Shown piece after piece: positions 57,092 to 64,000 of a DNA stretch of 64,000 nucleotides. This DNA is from a bacterium (GTDB lineage Bacteria; Myxococcota; UBA727; JAUIJE01), in NCBI GenBank assembly GCA_030431455.1, contig JAUIJE010000014.1, positions 1 to 64,000 of the forward strand, given 5' to 3'. Below the pieces are notes generated by a model. It was given only the letters and a program-made list of their open reading frames with translations. It searched no databases and was not told the origin of the DNA. A program made the position numbers and the translations under genes. Each line of letters opens with the position of its first letter. Within the stretch, counting starts at the first letter, position 1.

Positions 57092-57826
57092 ATGGACTTT
57101 GAAGAAATCAAAAAGAACGCGGTGGCGATGTTTGGCAATGCCATCCGCAAAAGCCCCACCGCCCCCAAGGCCAATGCCCAACACATCGCGTTGGCCCTGG
57201 CGCAGTTGCTCGATCAGGTGGGGGAGGGCCAGCCGGTTCCTCTCGATCCCCTGTACGACTTCATGAAAGACCAAGGGTACGACGACAAGAGCCTCCAGGA
57301 GGTGTTGTTCTTTTTTCACGCCCGGCGCGAAATGATGAACCTCAACCTCGAGCTCCCGCAAGCGCTGCTGCACATCCCCGACGAGCAACGCAACGAAATC
57401 GCGTTGAACATGGCGCGCCAGACCACCGACGCGTACATGGCCAAGCGCCGGCCCGAGCCGCCGCCCGCGGGTCCCATCGCCAGCGACCTGCCGTCGTACG
57501 ACAAGAAAAAGCGCAAAGCCGGCGGCGGCCGTCGCCTGGTGGCGATGCTCTCGGTGCTGGTGCTGCTCAGCGGGGTCGCGGTGTTCGTCTACTTCGTCAA
57601 AGACGACAACGCCGCCGCCCAGGTGGTGTTGCCCGAAGCGGACAATGACGCCGGCTGCACCAAGGTCATCGGCGCCCCCCCGCACGGCATTTGTTACTTG
57701 AGCGCCGAGTCCGCCCGGCGTGGCGACGATGAGCTCGCCGCGGCGGTGGACGCGACCCGGCGGGCGCTGGCCGACCGCGGGTACACCGACATGCGGTTTT
57801 TGACCCCAGACGGAAAGCGACTCTGA
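57092..57826 (+). CDS. hypothetical protein with one C-terminal-half TM helix
   Basis: 244 residues; ATG at 57092 after AGGGTGGGG. Helical N half (MDFEEIKKNAVAMFGNAIRK, LYDFMKDQGYDDKSLQEVLF), basic linker (DKKKRKAGGGRR), TM helix (about 152-174, LVAMLSVLVLLSGVAVFVYF) and a 70-residue extracytoplasmic tail with two Cys (AGCTKVIGAPPHGICYL). No family recognised. A perfect 16-bp palindrome follows the stop by 13 bp. Confidence 0.72.
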   Translation: MDFEEIKKNAVAMFGNAIRKSPTAPKANAQHIALALAQLLDQVGEGQPVPLDPLYDFMKDQGYDDKSLQEVLFFFHARREMMNLNLELPQALLHIPDEQRNEIALNMARQTTDAYMAKRRPEPPPAGPIASDLPSYDKKKRKAGGGRRLVAMLSVLVLLSGVAVFVYFVKDDNAAAQVVLPEADNDAGCTKVIGAPPHGICYLSAESARRGDDELAAAVDATRRALADRGYTDMRFLTPDGKRL

Positions 57827-57839
57827 GCGCGCCGCGGGT

Positions 57840-57855
57840 GCGATCTGCAGATCGC
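57840..57855. promoter_or_regulatory. perfect 16-bp palindrome, possible operator
   Basis: GCGATCTGCAGATCGC reads the same on both strands. It is followed by AGGTCGC and lies 166 bp before the Gly-Asp lipoprotein start. Its lack of loop and T-tract argues against a terminator; a binding site for a dimeric regulator fits better. Confidence 0.45.
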
Positions 57856-58021
57856 AGGTCGCGGAGTTTAGATGTGGGTGTACGCCCGGTCCCCACATCG
57901 ATGGTGCCTGGCCCGGCCTGATCCGTTTGCTGCCGCGGCACCTGGCCTGTACCCCTGAGGGGCGGGGCAAGGCGGTCTGGTTGGCCGGCTTCTTGCGAAC
58001 GGTGCCCGCAAGGAGTTTGTC

Positions 58022-59923
58022 ATGCAGAAATCAATGGTCTTGTTCGCCCTGGGGTTGATGTCGCTGTGGCTGGCCGCCTGTGACGGTTTGGTCAGCGAGT
58101 GTACGTCCGACGACGATTGTTTCACCGGGGAGATGTGCAGCGACGGTTTCTGTGTGCCCGACACCGGCGACGGTGATGGGGATGGGGATGGCGACGGTGA
58201 CGGCGACGGCGACGGGGATGGAGATGGCGACGGTGACGGCGACGGCGACGGCGATGGGGATGGAGACGGCGACGGCGATGGGGATGGAGACGGCGACGGC
58301 GATGGGGATGGAGACGGGGATGGAGATGGCGACGGTGACGGGGATGGCGACGGCGACGGCGACGGCGATGGGGATGGTGACGGTGATGGCGACGGCGACG
58401 GCGATGGCGACGGCCACATCACGTCGTTCACGTCCAACCCCGAGGTGCTGCAAAGCCCTGGCCCCGCGGAAATCTGTTGGACCTCGACCGGGCTCGACGC
58501 GTGTTACCTGTACGGCGACGGCTTCTTTGATGAAGAGCAGTACGGCGGCAATGGTTGTGTCGACACCAACATCCAGTACACGAGCTACCTCTACCTGGAG
58601 TGCTACAGCTTCAACAACGGCAGCTACGACAACGCGGAGCTCGTCGTGCCGGTGGGCCCGGCGATCACGTCCTTCCAGCTGTCGCCCGACCAACTCCCCG
58701 CGGGGGGCGGCACCACCACCGCGAGCTGGTCGAGCGCGTTCACCGACAGCTGCACCCTGCACGTCGACAGCACCGGCCAGCAATACAACGTGGGCTCGTC
58801 GGGCACCCAGGCCCTCACCATCAACAGCGCGAGCATCGTGACCCTCACCTGCGCCGCGGCTGGATTCCCGCCGTTGACCCAACAGCGCAGCGTCTCCGTG
58901 GGTATGCAACTGCAATACTTTGAGCTGTACAGCTACGGCGGCGAAGGCCTCGAGGCCTACTGGAGCGTGCTCGGGGCCGAGAGCTGCAGCCTCGAGGTCG
59001 ATGACAACCTGATCGAAAGCCCCCTGGTGTTCAACAACCTCGACGGCAACGACAGCGTCTACACCGAGCAGATCTTTGACGGCGAAGTCATCACCGCCAC
59101 CCTCACCTGCACCGACGCCAACGGCAACCAGCTCGTCGAGACCCGCGAATACGAACGCATCGTGATCCGCGACTTCACCATCACCCCCAACAGCCTCCCC
59201 GGCCCCGGCATCACCCAGGTGTGTTTCGAGGCCACCGGCGCGCAACAATGCCAATTGCAGTACTCCACGGGCGGCTACGTGAGCGTTCCCCCCGCGGTGG
59301 GATGCTTTGATGTGCCCGTGCTCGAGACCACCACCTTGACCCTGTCCTGCTACGGCGGGGGCTTTGGCGAGGACTACGCGAGCGAGAGCGGCACCGTGGT
59401 CGTCGGGCCCGGGGTCACCGAGTTCACCGTGACCCCCGAGCACCTCGAGGACGCCGGCGACGTGACCGTGACCTACAACGCGGCCTACGTGAACGCCTGC
59501 ACCCTGAGCGCCGGCGGCCAGACCATCGGCACCGGCCTGTCCGGCACCCACACCGTGGCCGTCACCAACGACACCGACTTTGTGCTCGACTGCGACGACG
59601 GCACCATCCACGAGGTGCGCTCGGTGACGGTGGGGCTCTACCCCGAATACTTCTACGGCTACGTCTACACCGACTTCGGCCCCGAAGCGTTCCTGGAGAC
59701 CGAATGGTACGTGCCCGGCGCCGACAGCTGCAGCGTCACCTTGACCTCGACCGCCGGCATCGTGGCGTACCCCGCGAGCCCCGGCCCCGAGGGCTTCTAC
59801 TACGGCCCGACCACCATCGGTCAGAACGAACACGAAGTGCAGCTGACCTTGGAGTGCTCGAGCGCCAACGACACCCTGAGCCAGACCATCACCGTGCCCG
59901 TCTACGGGGCGATCGACGGCTGA
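58022..59923 (+). CDS. Gly-Asp-linker lipoprotein with Ig-like repeats
   Basis: 633 residues, ATG at 58022 after AAGGAG. Lipoprotein signal ending LWLAAC, one small Cys module (ECTSDDDCFTGEMCSDGFCV), about 41 Gly-Asp dipeptides (about 49-130), then five or six beta-sandwich repeats of about 85-95 residues. Each contains C-x-L pairs (for example DSCTLHVDSTGQQY, ESCSLEVDD, NACTLSAGGQTIG) and ends with a Thr-Leu-x-C strand. The repeats resemble bacterial Ig-like surface domains. It shares the lipid-Cys-module-(GD)n layout with the gene at 24523 but not the outer domains, so the stalk is a reused module. Its transcript probably ends at the hairpin at 59947. Confidence 0.9.
   Translation: MQKSMVLFALGLMSLWLAACDGLVSECTSDDDCFTGEMCSDGFCVPDTGDGDGDGDGDGDGDGDGDGDGDGDGDGDGDGDGDGDGDGDGDGDGDGDGDGDGDGDGDGDGDGDGDGDGDGDGDGDGDGDGDGHITSFTSNPEVLQSPGPAEICWTSTGLDACYLYGDGFFDEEQYGGNGCVDTNIQYTSYLYLECYSFNNGSYDNAELVVPVGPAITSFQLSPDQLPAGGGTTTASWSSAFTDSCTLHVDSTGQQYNVGSSGTQALTINSASIVTLTCAAAGFPPLTQQRSVSVGMQLQYFELYSYGGEGLEAYWSVLGAESCSLEVDDNLIESPLVFNNLDGNDSVYTEQIFDGEVITATLTCTDANGNQLVETREYERIVIRDFTITPNSLPGPGITQVCFEATGAQQCQLQYSTGGYVSVPPAVGCFDVPVLETTTLTLSCYGGGFGEDYASESGTVVVGPGVTEFTVTPEHLEDAGDVTVTYNAAYVNACTLSAGGQTIGTGLSGTHTVAVTNDTDFVLDCDDGTIHEVRSVTVGLYPEYFYGYVYTDFGPEAFLETEWYVPGADSCSVTLTSTAGIVAYPASPGPEGFYYGPTTIGQNEHEVQLTLECSSANDTLSQTITVPVYGAIDG
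58166..58413 (+). repeat. 6-bp-unit repeat encoding (Gly-Asp) x about 41
   Basis: GGNGAY hexamers with a higher-order pattern (GACGGCGATGGGGATGGA recurs), which points to expansion in larger blocks. Same coding unit as at 26299-26569, on the opposite strand. Confidence 0.95.
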
Positions 59924-59946
59924 CGCGCGCGGCGTCACCGGCTACA

Positions 59947-59983
59947 ACGGCCCGATGCAGACCCTGCACCGGGCCGTTTTTTT
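59947..59983 (+). terminator. terminator-like hairpin that includes the start codon of the next gene
   Basis: Bases 59947-59977 form a stem of 13 pairs with one A-C mismatch and a 3-base loop, followed by seven T (59977-59983). It lies 24 bp after the lipoprotein stop at 59923. The mismatched A is the first base of the ATG at 59955, so the structure both ends the upstream transcript and, in any longer transcript, hides the start codon of the phosphoesterase gene. Confidence 0.85.
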
Positions 59984-60965
59984 GTCCGCTCTCGTCGTCG
60001 CCTCGGCGGCGTGCACCGAGACGCGCCCCGCCGCGTCCGCCGCGTCCGCCGCGCCGCCGGCCGCGCCCGCTCCGGCTTGGCCCGCGGCCACCGGCCCGGC
60101 GCTGACCGCGTTGGTGCTCGGCGACTTCGGCACCGGGGGCCCGGGCCAGCGGCGGGTGGCGCAGGTGATGGCCACCCACGTCGAGGACGCGGCCCAGGCC
60201 GTGCTGCTCACGGTGGGGGACAACATCTACCCGCACGGGGTCACCCGCGCGGACGACCCCGTGCTCGACGAACGCATTCGCAATGTCTATGCATCACTCG
60301 GGGTCGACATCTGGCCCACGCTGGGCAACCACGATCACCGCGGCGATCCCCTGGCCCAGGTCGCGTACGCCGCGCGTTTCCCTCGCTGGAAGATGCCGGG
60401 GCGCTACTACACGGTCCGGCGGGCGGTGGGCGCGGCCACGGTGCAGTTCATCGCCCTCGACACCCAAGCGCTGCTCGACGGGGACGAGGCCCAGCTCGCG
60501 TTCCTCGACGCCGCCCTGGCCGAGGACCGGCCGACGTTTCGGGTGGTGTTCGGCCACCACCCGCTCATCGCGCACGGGCCCCACGGTCCCACCGACGACC
60601 TCGTGCCCGTGCTGCGCCCGCGTTTTGCCACCGGCGCGGTGGACGTCTACCTCGCCGGTCACGAACACACCCTCGAGGTCACCGTCGACGACACCGGCCT
60701 GGTGCACGTGGTCAGCGGCGGGGGCGCGGGCGACGACAACCCCTACCCGCTGCGCACCAAGACCCCGGGGGCGTTCGCGGCCACCGGGGGCGGCTTTGCC
60801 AAGCTCCGGTGCGGCGAAGCCGCGTGCGACATCGGCCTGTTCGATGACGACGGCGCGGTGTTGTACGTGCACCGCCTGACCCGGCCGGCGCCGACCGGCA
60901 CCCCGGTGCCGCCGGTGGTGGCCCCCGCCGCCCCCCCGCCGAACAAACCGCCGCCCGCGCGGTAG
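59955..60965 (+). CDS. metallophosphoesterase lipoprotein (purple-acid-phosphatase-like)
   Basis: 336 residues. Lipoprotein signal ending VASAAC, which needs the ATG at 59955. Ala/Pro linker (25-48), then a calcineurin-like phosphoesterase domain with all metal motifs: VLGDFGTGG, VGDNIYPHG, TLGNHDHRGD, VFGHHPLIAH and LAGHEHTLEV. A Pro-rich tail ends it. Likely a surface phosphatase. Expression seems to be limited by the hairpin that covers its start codon, and its stop codon lies in another terminator. Confidence 0.93.
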   Translation: MQTLHRAVFLSALVVASAACTETRPAASAASAAPPAAPAPAWPAATGPALTALVLGDFGTGGPGQRRVAQVMATHVEDAAQAVLLTVGDNIYPHGVTRADDPVLDERIRNVYASLGVDIWPTLGNHDHRGDPLAQVAYAARFPRWKMPGRYYTVRRAVGAATVQFIALDTQALLDGDEAQLAFLDAALAEDRPTFRVVFGHHPLIAHGPHGPTDDLVPVLRPRFATGAVDVYLAGHEHTLEVTVDDTGLVHVVSGGGAGDDNPYPLRTKTPGAFAATGGGFAKLRCGEAACDIGLFDDDGAVLYVHRLTRPAPTGTPVPPVVAPAAPPPNKPPPAR

Positions 60966-60979
60966 CGGGCTTTCTTTTT
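60953..60979 (+). terminator. intrinsic terminator overlapping the phosphoesterase stop
   Basis: GCCCGC / GCGGGC, 6-bp stem with a 6-base loop, followed by TTTCTTTTT. The stop TAG is inside it. Confidence 0.8.
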
Positions 60980-61004
60980 GGCCGGGCCTGGCTATACCGA
61001 GGGC

Positions 61005-61424
61005 ATGGCCCAGGTACGCGCACTCGATCACATCGCCATCGTCACCCCCGACCTTGAAGAGGGTTTGGCGTTCTACGAAAAGACCCTCGGCATCCAATGC
61101 TCACACATTGAAGAGCTCGCCGACCGCGGCATCAAGGTCGCGTTTCTGCCCATCGGGGACACCCGCATCGAGCTCATCGCGCCTTTGCACGACAAGAGCG
61201 AAGTCTCCGGGTTTTTGCAAAAGCGCGGCGGGGGGTTGCACCACTTGGCGTTCCGCGTCGACGACGTCGACGCCGATGTCGAGGCGCTCAAGGGCGAGGG
61301 GGTGCGCCTCACGTCCGAGGCCGCCGCCCCCGGGGCCCACGATTGCCGGGTGGCGTTCATTCACCCCAAGGCCAGCCTGGGCACCCTGATCGAACTGTCG
61401 ACCCCGCCGTCCGCGACCGAGTAA
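61005..61424 (+). CDS. mce: methylmalonyl-CoA epimerase
   Basis: 139 residues, one vicinal-oxygen-chelate module pair: ALDHIAIVTPDLEEGLAFYE, IELIAPL, GGGLHHLAFRVDDVDAD, and VAFIHPKASLGTLIEL. The metal-binding His (in DHIAI, HHLAF) and Glu (TLIEL) are present. Interconverts (R)- and (S)-methylmalonyl-CoA between propionyl-CoA carboxylase and methylmalonyl-CoA mutase, neither of which is in the window. 10 bp before the gamma-glutamyltransferase gene. Confidence 0.95.
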   Translation: MAQVRALDHIAIVTPDLEEGLAFYEKTLGIQCSHIEELADRGIKVAFLPIGDTRIELIAPLHDKSEVSGFLQKRGGGLHHLAFRVDDVDADVEALKGEGVRLTSEAAAPGAHDCRVAFIHPKASLGTLIELSTPPSATE

Positions 61425-61434
61425 CCTCCCGGTC

Positions 61435-62934
61435 ATGAAAGCGTGCATCGCCACCGGTCATCCCGCGGTGACCCGCGCCGCGGCGCAGGTGTTGCACGCG
61501 GGGGGCAACGCCTTTGACGCCGCGGTCGCGGCCGCGTTCACCTCCGCGGTGGTCGAGCCCGCCTTGACCAGCCTCGGCGGCGGCGGGTTCTTGCTCGCGG
61601 TCCGCCCCCAACAAGAGCCGGTCCTCGTCGATTTCTTCGTCGACACCCCCGGCGCGGGCCTGCCCGCGGACGCCGACCACGTGCCGCACTTCGACCCGGT
61701 GGACATCCAGTTCAAAGGGGCCCGCCAGACGTTCAACATCGGCTACGGCGCGGCCGCGGTCCCCGGGGTGGTGCGCGGCCTGCTGCACGTACACGAGCAG
61801 TTCGGCCGGGTGCCCCTCGAGACCGTCACCGCCCCCGCCATCGCCTTGGCCGAGCAGGGCTGCGCGGTCGACGCGATGATGGCCTACACCTTCGACATCC
61901 TGCATCCCATCCTCACCGCCGACGACGAGGGGCGCGCGATGTTTGGCCGGGGGGACGGCCCCAAGCGCGAAGGCGACCACATCGACAACCCGGCGCTGGG
62001 CGCGTTTTTGCGCGGGCTGCCCGGCACCGCCGCCGCCCTCTACGAGGGCCAGACCGCACGAAGCCTCGCGCGGCTCATGCGCCAAAAGGGCGGCCTGCTC
62101 ACCGCCAAAGACCTCGCCGCCTACCGCGTGATCGAACGCGCGCCCCTCGCGGTGCAGTATCATGGGGTGACGGCCCTGCTCAATCCACCGCCCTCACTGG
62201 GCGGCTCGCTCATCGGGCTGAGCTTGGCCTTGCTCGACGAGGTGCCGCTCTCCACCTTTGCGTGGGGCAGCGCCCGGCACATCGGGGCCCTCGGGGGCAT
62301 GATGCACGAGGTCGATCGGCTCCGCGCACAAGGCGTGACCCACCCCGACCAACTCGACGGCGCGGCCCGGGCTGCGTTCGCCCGCCGGCAGTCCACCGGC
62401 GGCACCACGCATTGCACCATTTCCGACGCCGACGGCAACGTGGCGAGCATGACCACGTCCAACGGCGAAGGGTGCGGCCACTTCATCCCCGGCACCGGCA
62501 TCATGCTCAACAACATGATGGGCGAGGACGACCTGCACCCCGGCGGCTTTCACCAAGCCCCCGCGGGCGAGCGGGTGGCCTCGATGATGGCCCCCACCGT
62601 GATCCTCGACGAGCAGGGCCGCCCCACCTTGGGCCTCGGCTCGGGCGGCTCCAAGCGCATCCGCACCGCGGTGCTGCAGGTGTTGTGTCACGTCGTCGAC
62701 CACGGGTTGGCGCTGCAGGACGCGATCGACGCGCCGCGGTTGCACATCGAGGACGACCGCTTCCAGCTCGAGCCCGGCTTTGACGACGCAGTGCGGCAAT
62801 CTCTGGCCCCGCTCGCCCCGGTCAACGTGTGGCCCAGCCAAGACCTCTATTTTGGCGGGGTGCACGCGGTGGTCGCGGGCCGGGCCGCGGGCGCCGACCG
62901 CCGCCGGGGAGGCGCGACGCTGGTGCTCGATTGA
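61435..62934 (+). CDS. ggt: gamma-glutamyltransferase family protein
   Basis: 499 residues. Ntn-hydrolase of the GGT family: GHPAVTRAAAQVLHAGGNAFDAA start, STGGTTHCTISDADGN with the self-cleaving/nucleophilic Thr of TTH (about residue 323), and the GGSKRIRTAVLQV block near the end. Should cleave itself into large and small subunits and transfer or hydrolyse gamma-glutamyl groups. There is no signal peptide, so it is a cytoplasmic member. The gene follows mce closely. Confidence 0.93.
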   Translation: MKACIATGHPAVTRAAAQVLHAGGNAFDAAVAAAFTSAVVEPALTSLGGGGFLLAVRPQQEPVLVDFFVDTPGAGLPADADHVPHFDPVDIQFKGARQTFNIGYGAAAVPGVVRGLLHVHEQFGRVPLETVTAPAIALAEQGCAVDAMMAYTFDILHPILTADDEGRAMFGRGDGPKREGDHIDNPALGAFLRGLPGTAAALYEGQTARSLARLMRQKGGLLTAKDLAAYRVIERAPLAVQYHGVTALLNPPPSLGGSLIGLSLALLDEVPLSTFAWGSARHIGALGGMMHEVDRLRAQGVTHPDQLDGAARAAFARRQSTGGTTHCTISDADGNVASMTTSNGEGCGHFIPGTGIMLNNMMGEDDLHPGGFHQAPAGERVASMMAPTVILDEQGRPTLGLGSGGSKRIRTAVLQVLCHVVDHGLALQDAIDAPRLHIEDDRFQLEPGFDDAVRQSLAPLAPVNVWPSQDLYFGGVHAVVAGRAAGADRRRGGATLVLD

Positions 62935-62993
62935 CGCACGGGGCCAGGCAAGTCCCCCTTGAGCACCGCGGCGCGCCGGCTACAATCGTACGC

Positions 62994-63839
62994 ATGATTG
63001 GTTTTACCCGTGCCGTGCTCTGCTCTTCCCTGTTGTGCGCCGCCGCCTGTCCCGGTCCGGAGCCGGTCTACGACGAAGAGCTCGACCTGCAGGCGGTGAG
63101 CGTTGACCCCGGGGCCATGGCCGGCACCTGGGCCCAAAAGCACAGCATCGTCAACGTGGCCAACCTCCCGCTCATCGGCGACCAGCTCGCGGGGGGCGAG
63201 TCGTACCACTTGGTCAAGCGCGAGGTCACCGACGACGGCGGCTACACCCAGACCACCCAGGTGTGCGGGGGCCGCATCTACGACACCGGCGGGACCAGCT
63301 CGTTCATCGAGGACGAGAAGTGGCAGCTGGTACCGCTCATCACCTGGCAAACGGTGAACATCGACGACGGGCTGGGCACCTTCGACGTGAAAAACCACAT
63401 CGAGCTGTGGTCCATCGACCTGCCCGACCCCATCAACGACGAGATGCCCGCCGACGCCGAGGACGCCAACACCGAGCCGCACAAGAGCCGCATCTACGAC
63501 GCGGACAACGACGGCCACCTCGGCACCACCATGCAACTGGAGGGACTTGCCCAGGGCAACGTCTACTTCGTGCAACGCAAGAAGGTGGACTTCAAAGGGG
63601 TGATCGTGGCCGAAGACGAGGTCCGCGGGCTCATCCCCGACTACAAGTACGAACAAATCACATTGGGGGCGGACAACGAGCTGCTCGAGAACCAACTCGA
63701 GCGCACCGAACACCCCGATCCCAAACAGAGCTGGTTCCAAGAAATTCGCACCGACGACGACGCGGACTGCGACCGCGTGCTCCAGCACGTCGAGGACCGC
63801 GACCTCGAGCGCCTCAACCCGTTCTTGGCCCCGGAGTAG
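62994..63839 (+). CDS. hypothetical lipoprotein
   Basis: 281 residues from the ATG at 62994. Lipoprotein signal ending LLCAAAC. The following domain is acidic and hydrophilic with beta-type patterns (QKHSIVNVANLPLIGDQLAG, IELWSIDLPDPINDEMPA, NVYFVQRKKVDFKGVIVAED). It has a short EF-hand-like DADNDGHLG. No family recognised. Confidence 0.82.
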   Translation: MIGFTRAVLCSSLLCAAACPGPEPVYDEELDLQAVSVDPGAMAGTWAQKHSIVNVANLPLIGDQLAGGESYHLVKREVTDDGGYTQTTQVCGGRIYDTGGTSSFIEDEKWQLVPLITWQTVNIDDGLGTFDVKNHIELWSIDLPDPINDEMPADAEDANTEPHKSRIYDADNDGHLGTTMQLEGLAQGNVYFVQRKKVDFKGVIVAEDEVRGLIPDYKYEQITLGADNELLENQLERTEHPDPKQSWFQEIRTDDDADCDRVLQHVEDRDLERLNPFLAPE

Positions 63840-63893
63840 CCGCTCCTCAAAGTTCTGCCGGGGAGTGGCTGCAGCTTTGCGTGCGGTATGGGG

Positions 63894-64000
63894 CTATTCA
63901 CAGGGCCCGCCGTACTCAAACGTCACTTCACCGTCTTCACAACGCGCGGTTTCAGCCACGGTGCCGTAGTATTCGGCACAGTCGTATTGGTCGCCGTCCC
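63894..64000 (-). CDS. Cys-rich lipoprotein, C-terminal fragment at the window edge
   Basis: The minus strand from the right edge reads 35 codons to a TAG at 63894: DGDQYDCAEYYGTVAETARC, then EDGEVTFEYGGPCE. The pattern (DC-x-x-Y-Y...V...A-R-C...V-x-F-E-Y-G-G-P-C-E) matches the last module of the lipoprotein at 27617 (CDAYFQG...VTC...VSYTYGPACQ), so it is a paralogue. The rest lies outside the window. Confidence 0.7.
   Translation of the reverse strand, partial: DGDQYDCAEYYGTVAETARCEDGEVTFEYGGPCE

Noticed and set aside
58440..59923. Possible frameshift or gene fission in the Ig-like lipoprotein
   Set aside because: One frame stays open with regular repeats to the stop at 59923.

Overview
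The window is about 70% GC by eye and nearly fully coding. It looks like a chromosomal segment of a Myxococcota (deltaproteobacterial) organism. The reasons are a Ser/Thr kinase with a PEGA domain, a protein with 24 myxobacterial-type Cys-rich (DUF4215) repeats, a zinc-ribbon/GYF/TPR membrane protein recalling gliding-machinery parts, many Cys-rich or Asp-Gly-rich lipoproteins, and very frequent ATGA/GTGA overlaps between genes. No tRNA, rRNA, CRISPR array, transposase or phage gene was seen. No gap between genes exceeds 300 bp.

Layout. 1-4.5 kb: the end of a secreted basic protein and, divergently, a 1258-residue zinc-ribbon/GYF/TM/TPR protein. 4.5-11.4 kb (minus): kinase, small TPR membrane protein and giant DUF4215 lipoprotein in one run. 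11.7-13.6 kb (plus): exported cyclophilin, Lys-rich H1-like protein, PilZ protein. 13.6-24.3 kb (minus): a dihaem cytochrome with an orphan [2Fe-2S] subunit, then two adjacent signalling operons. One is receiver protein-kaiB-kaiC-hybrid kinase. The other is membrane kinase-receiver-hybrid HisKA_3 kinase-NarL-type regulator. Almost all their junctions overlap, so they are probably translationally coupled. 24.5-30.5 kb (minus): four surface or exported proteins, one with about 45 Gly-Asp dipeptides, and an M19 dipeptidase. 30.6-39.5 kb: RNase D, an alpha/beta-hydrolase lipoprotein, an SGNH hydrolase, small genes, then an FGE-fold protein, a papain-like cysteine-peptidase candidate and an M23 peptidase. 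39.6-47.4 kb (minus): an alpha-2-macroglobulin lipoprotein with its partner penicillin-binding protein 1C. 47.5-54.9 kb: LpxR-type lipid A deacylase, dihaem cytochrome lipoprotein, MarR regulator, HELGH metallopeptidase with an overlapping 66-aa gene, secreted metallo-beta-lactamase-fold protein, ObgE. 54.9-64 kb: NAD-kinase-like protein, a second Gly-Asp lipoprotein, metallophosphatase lipoprotein, methylmalonyl-CoA epimerase, gamma-glutamyltransferase, and a lipoprotein fragment at the edge.

The most unusual signal is not a gene. A short AT-rich motif, core CAATGTSNNTG with the longer ideal form CAATGTSNNTGCATTG, is scattered through genes and spacers. I count 15 exact cores by eye (12 on plus, 3 on minus) and many near matches. 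A rough base-composition estimate predicts well under one. It falls in different reading frames and forces AT-rich codons into GC-rich genes, so it appears to be kept at the DNA level. Other highlights are the KaiBC cluster embedded in histidine-kinase signalling, a terminator-like hairpin that buries the start codon of the gene at 59955, and the paired metallopeptidase/66-aa gene.
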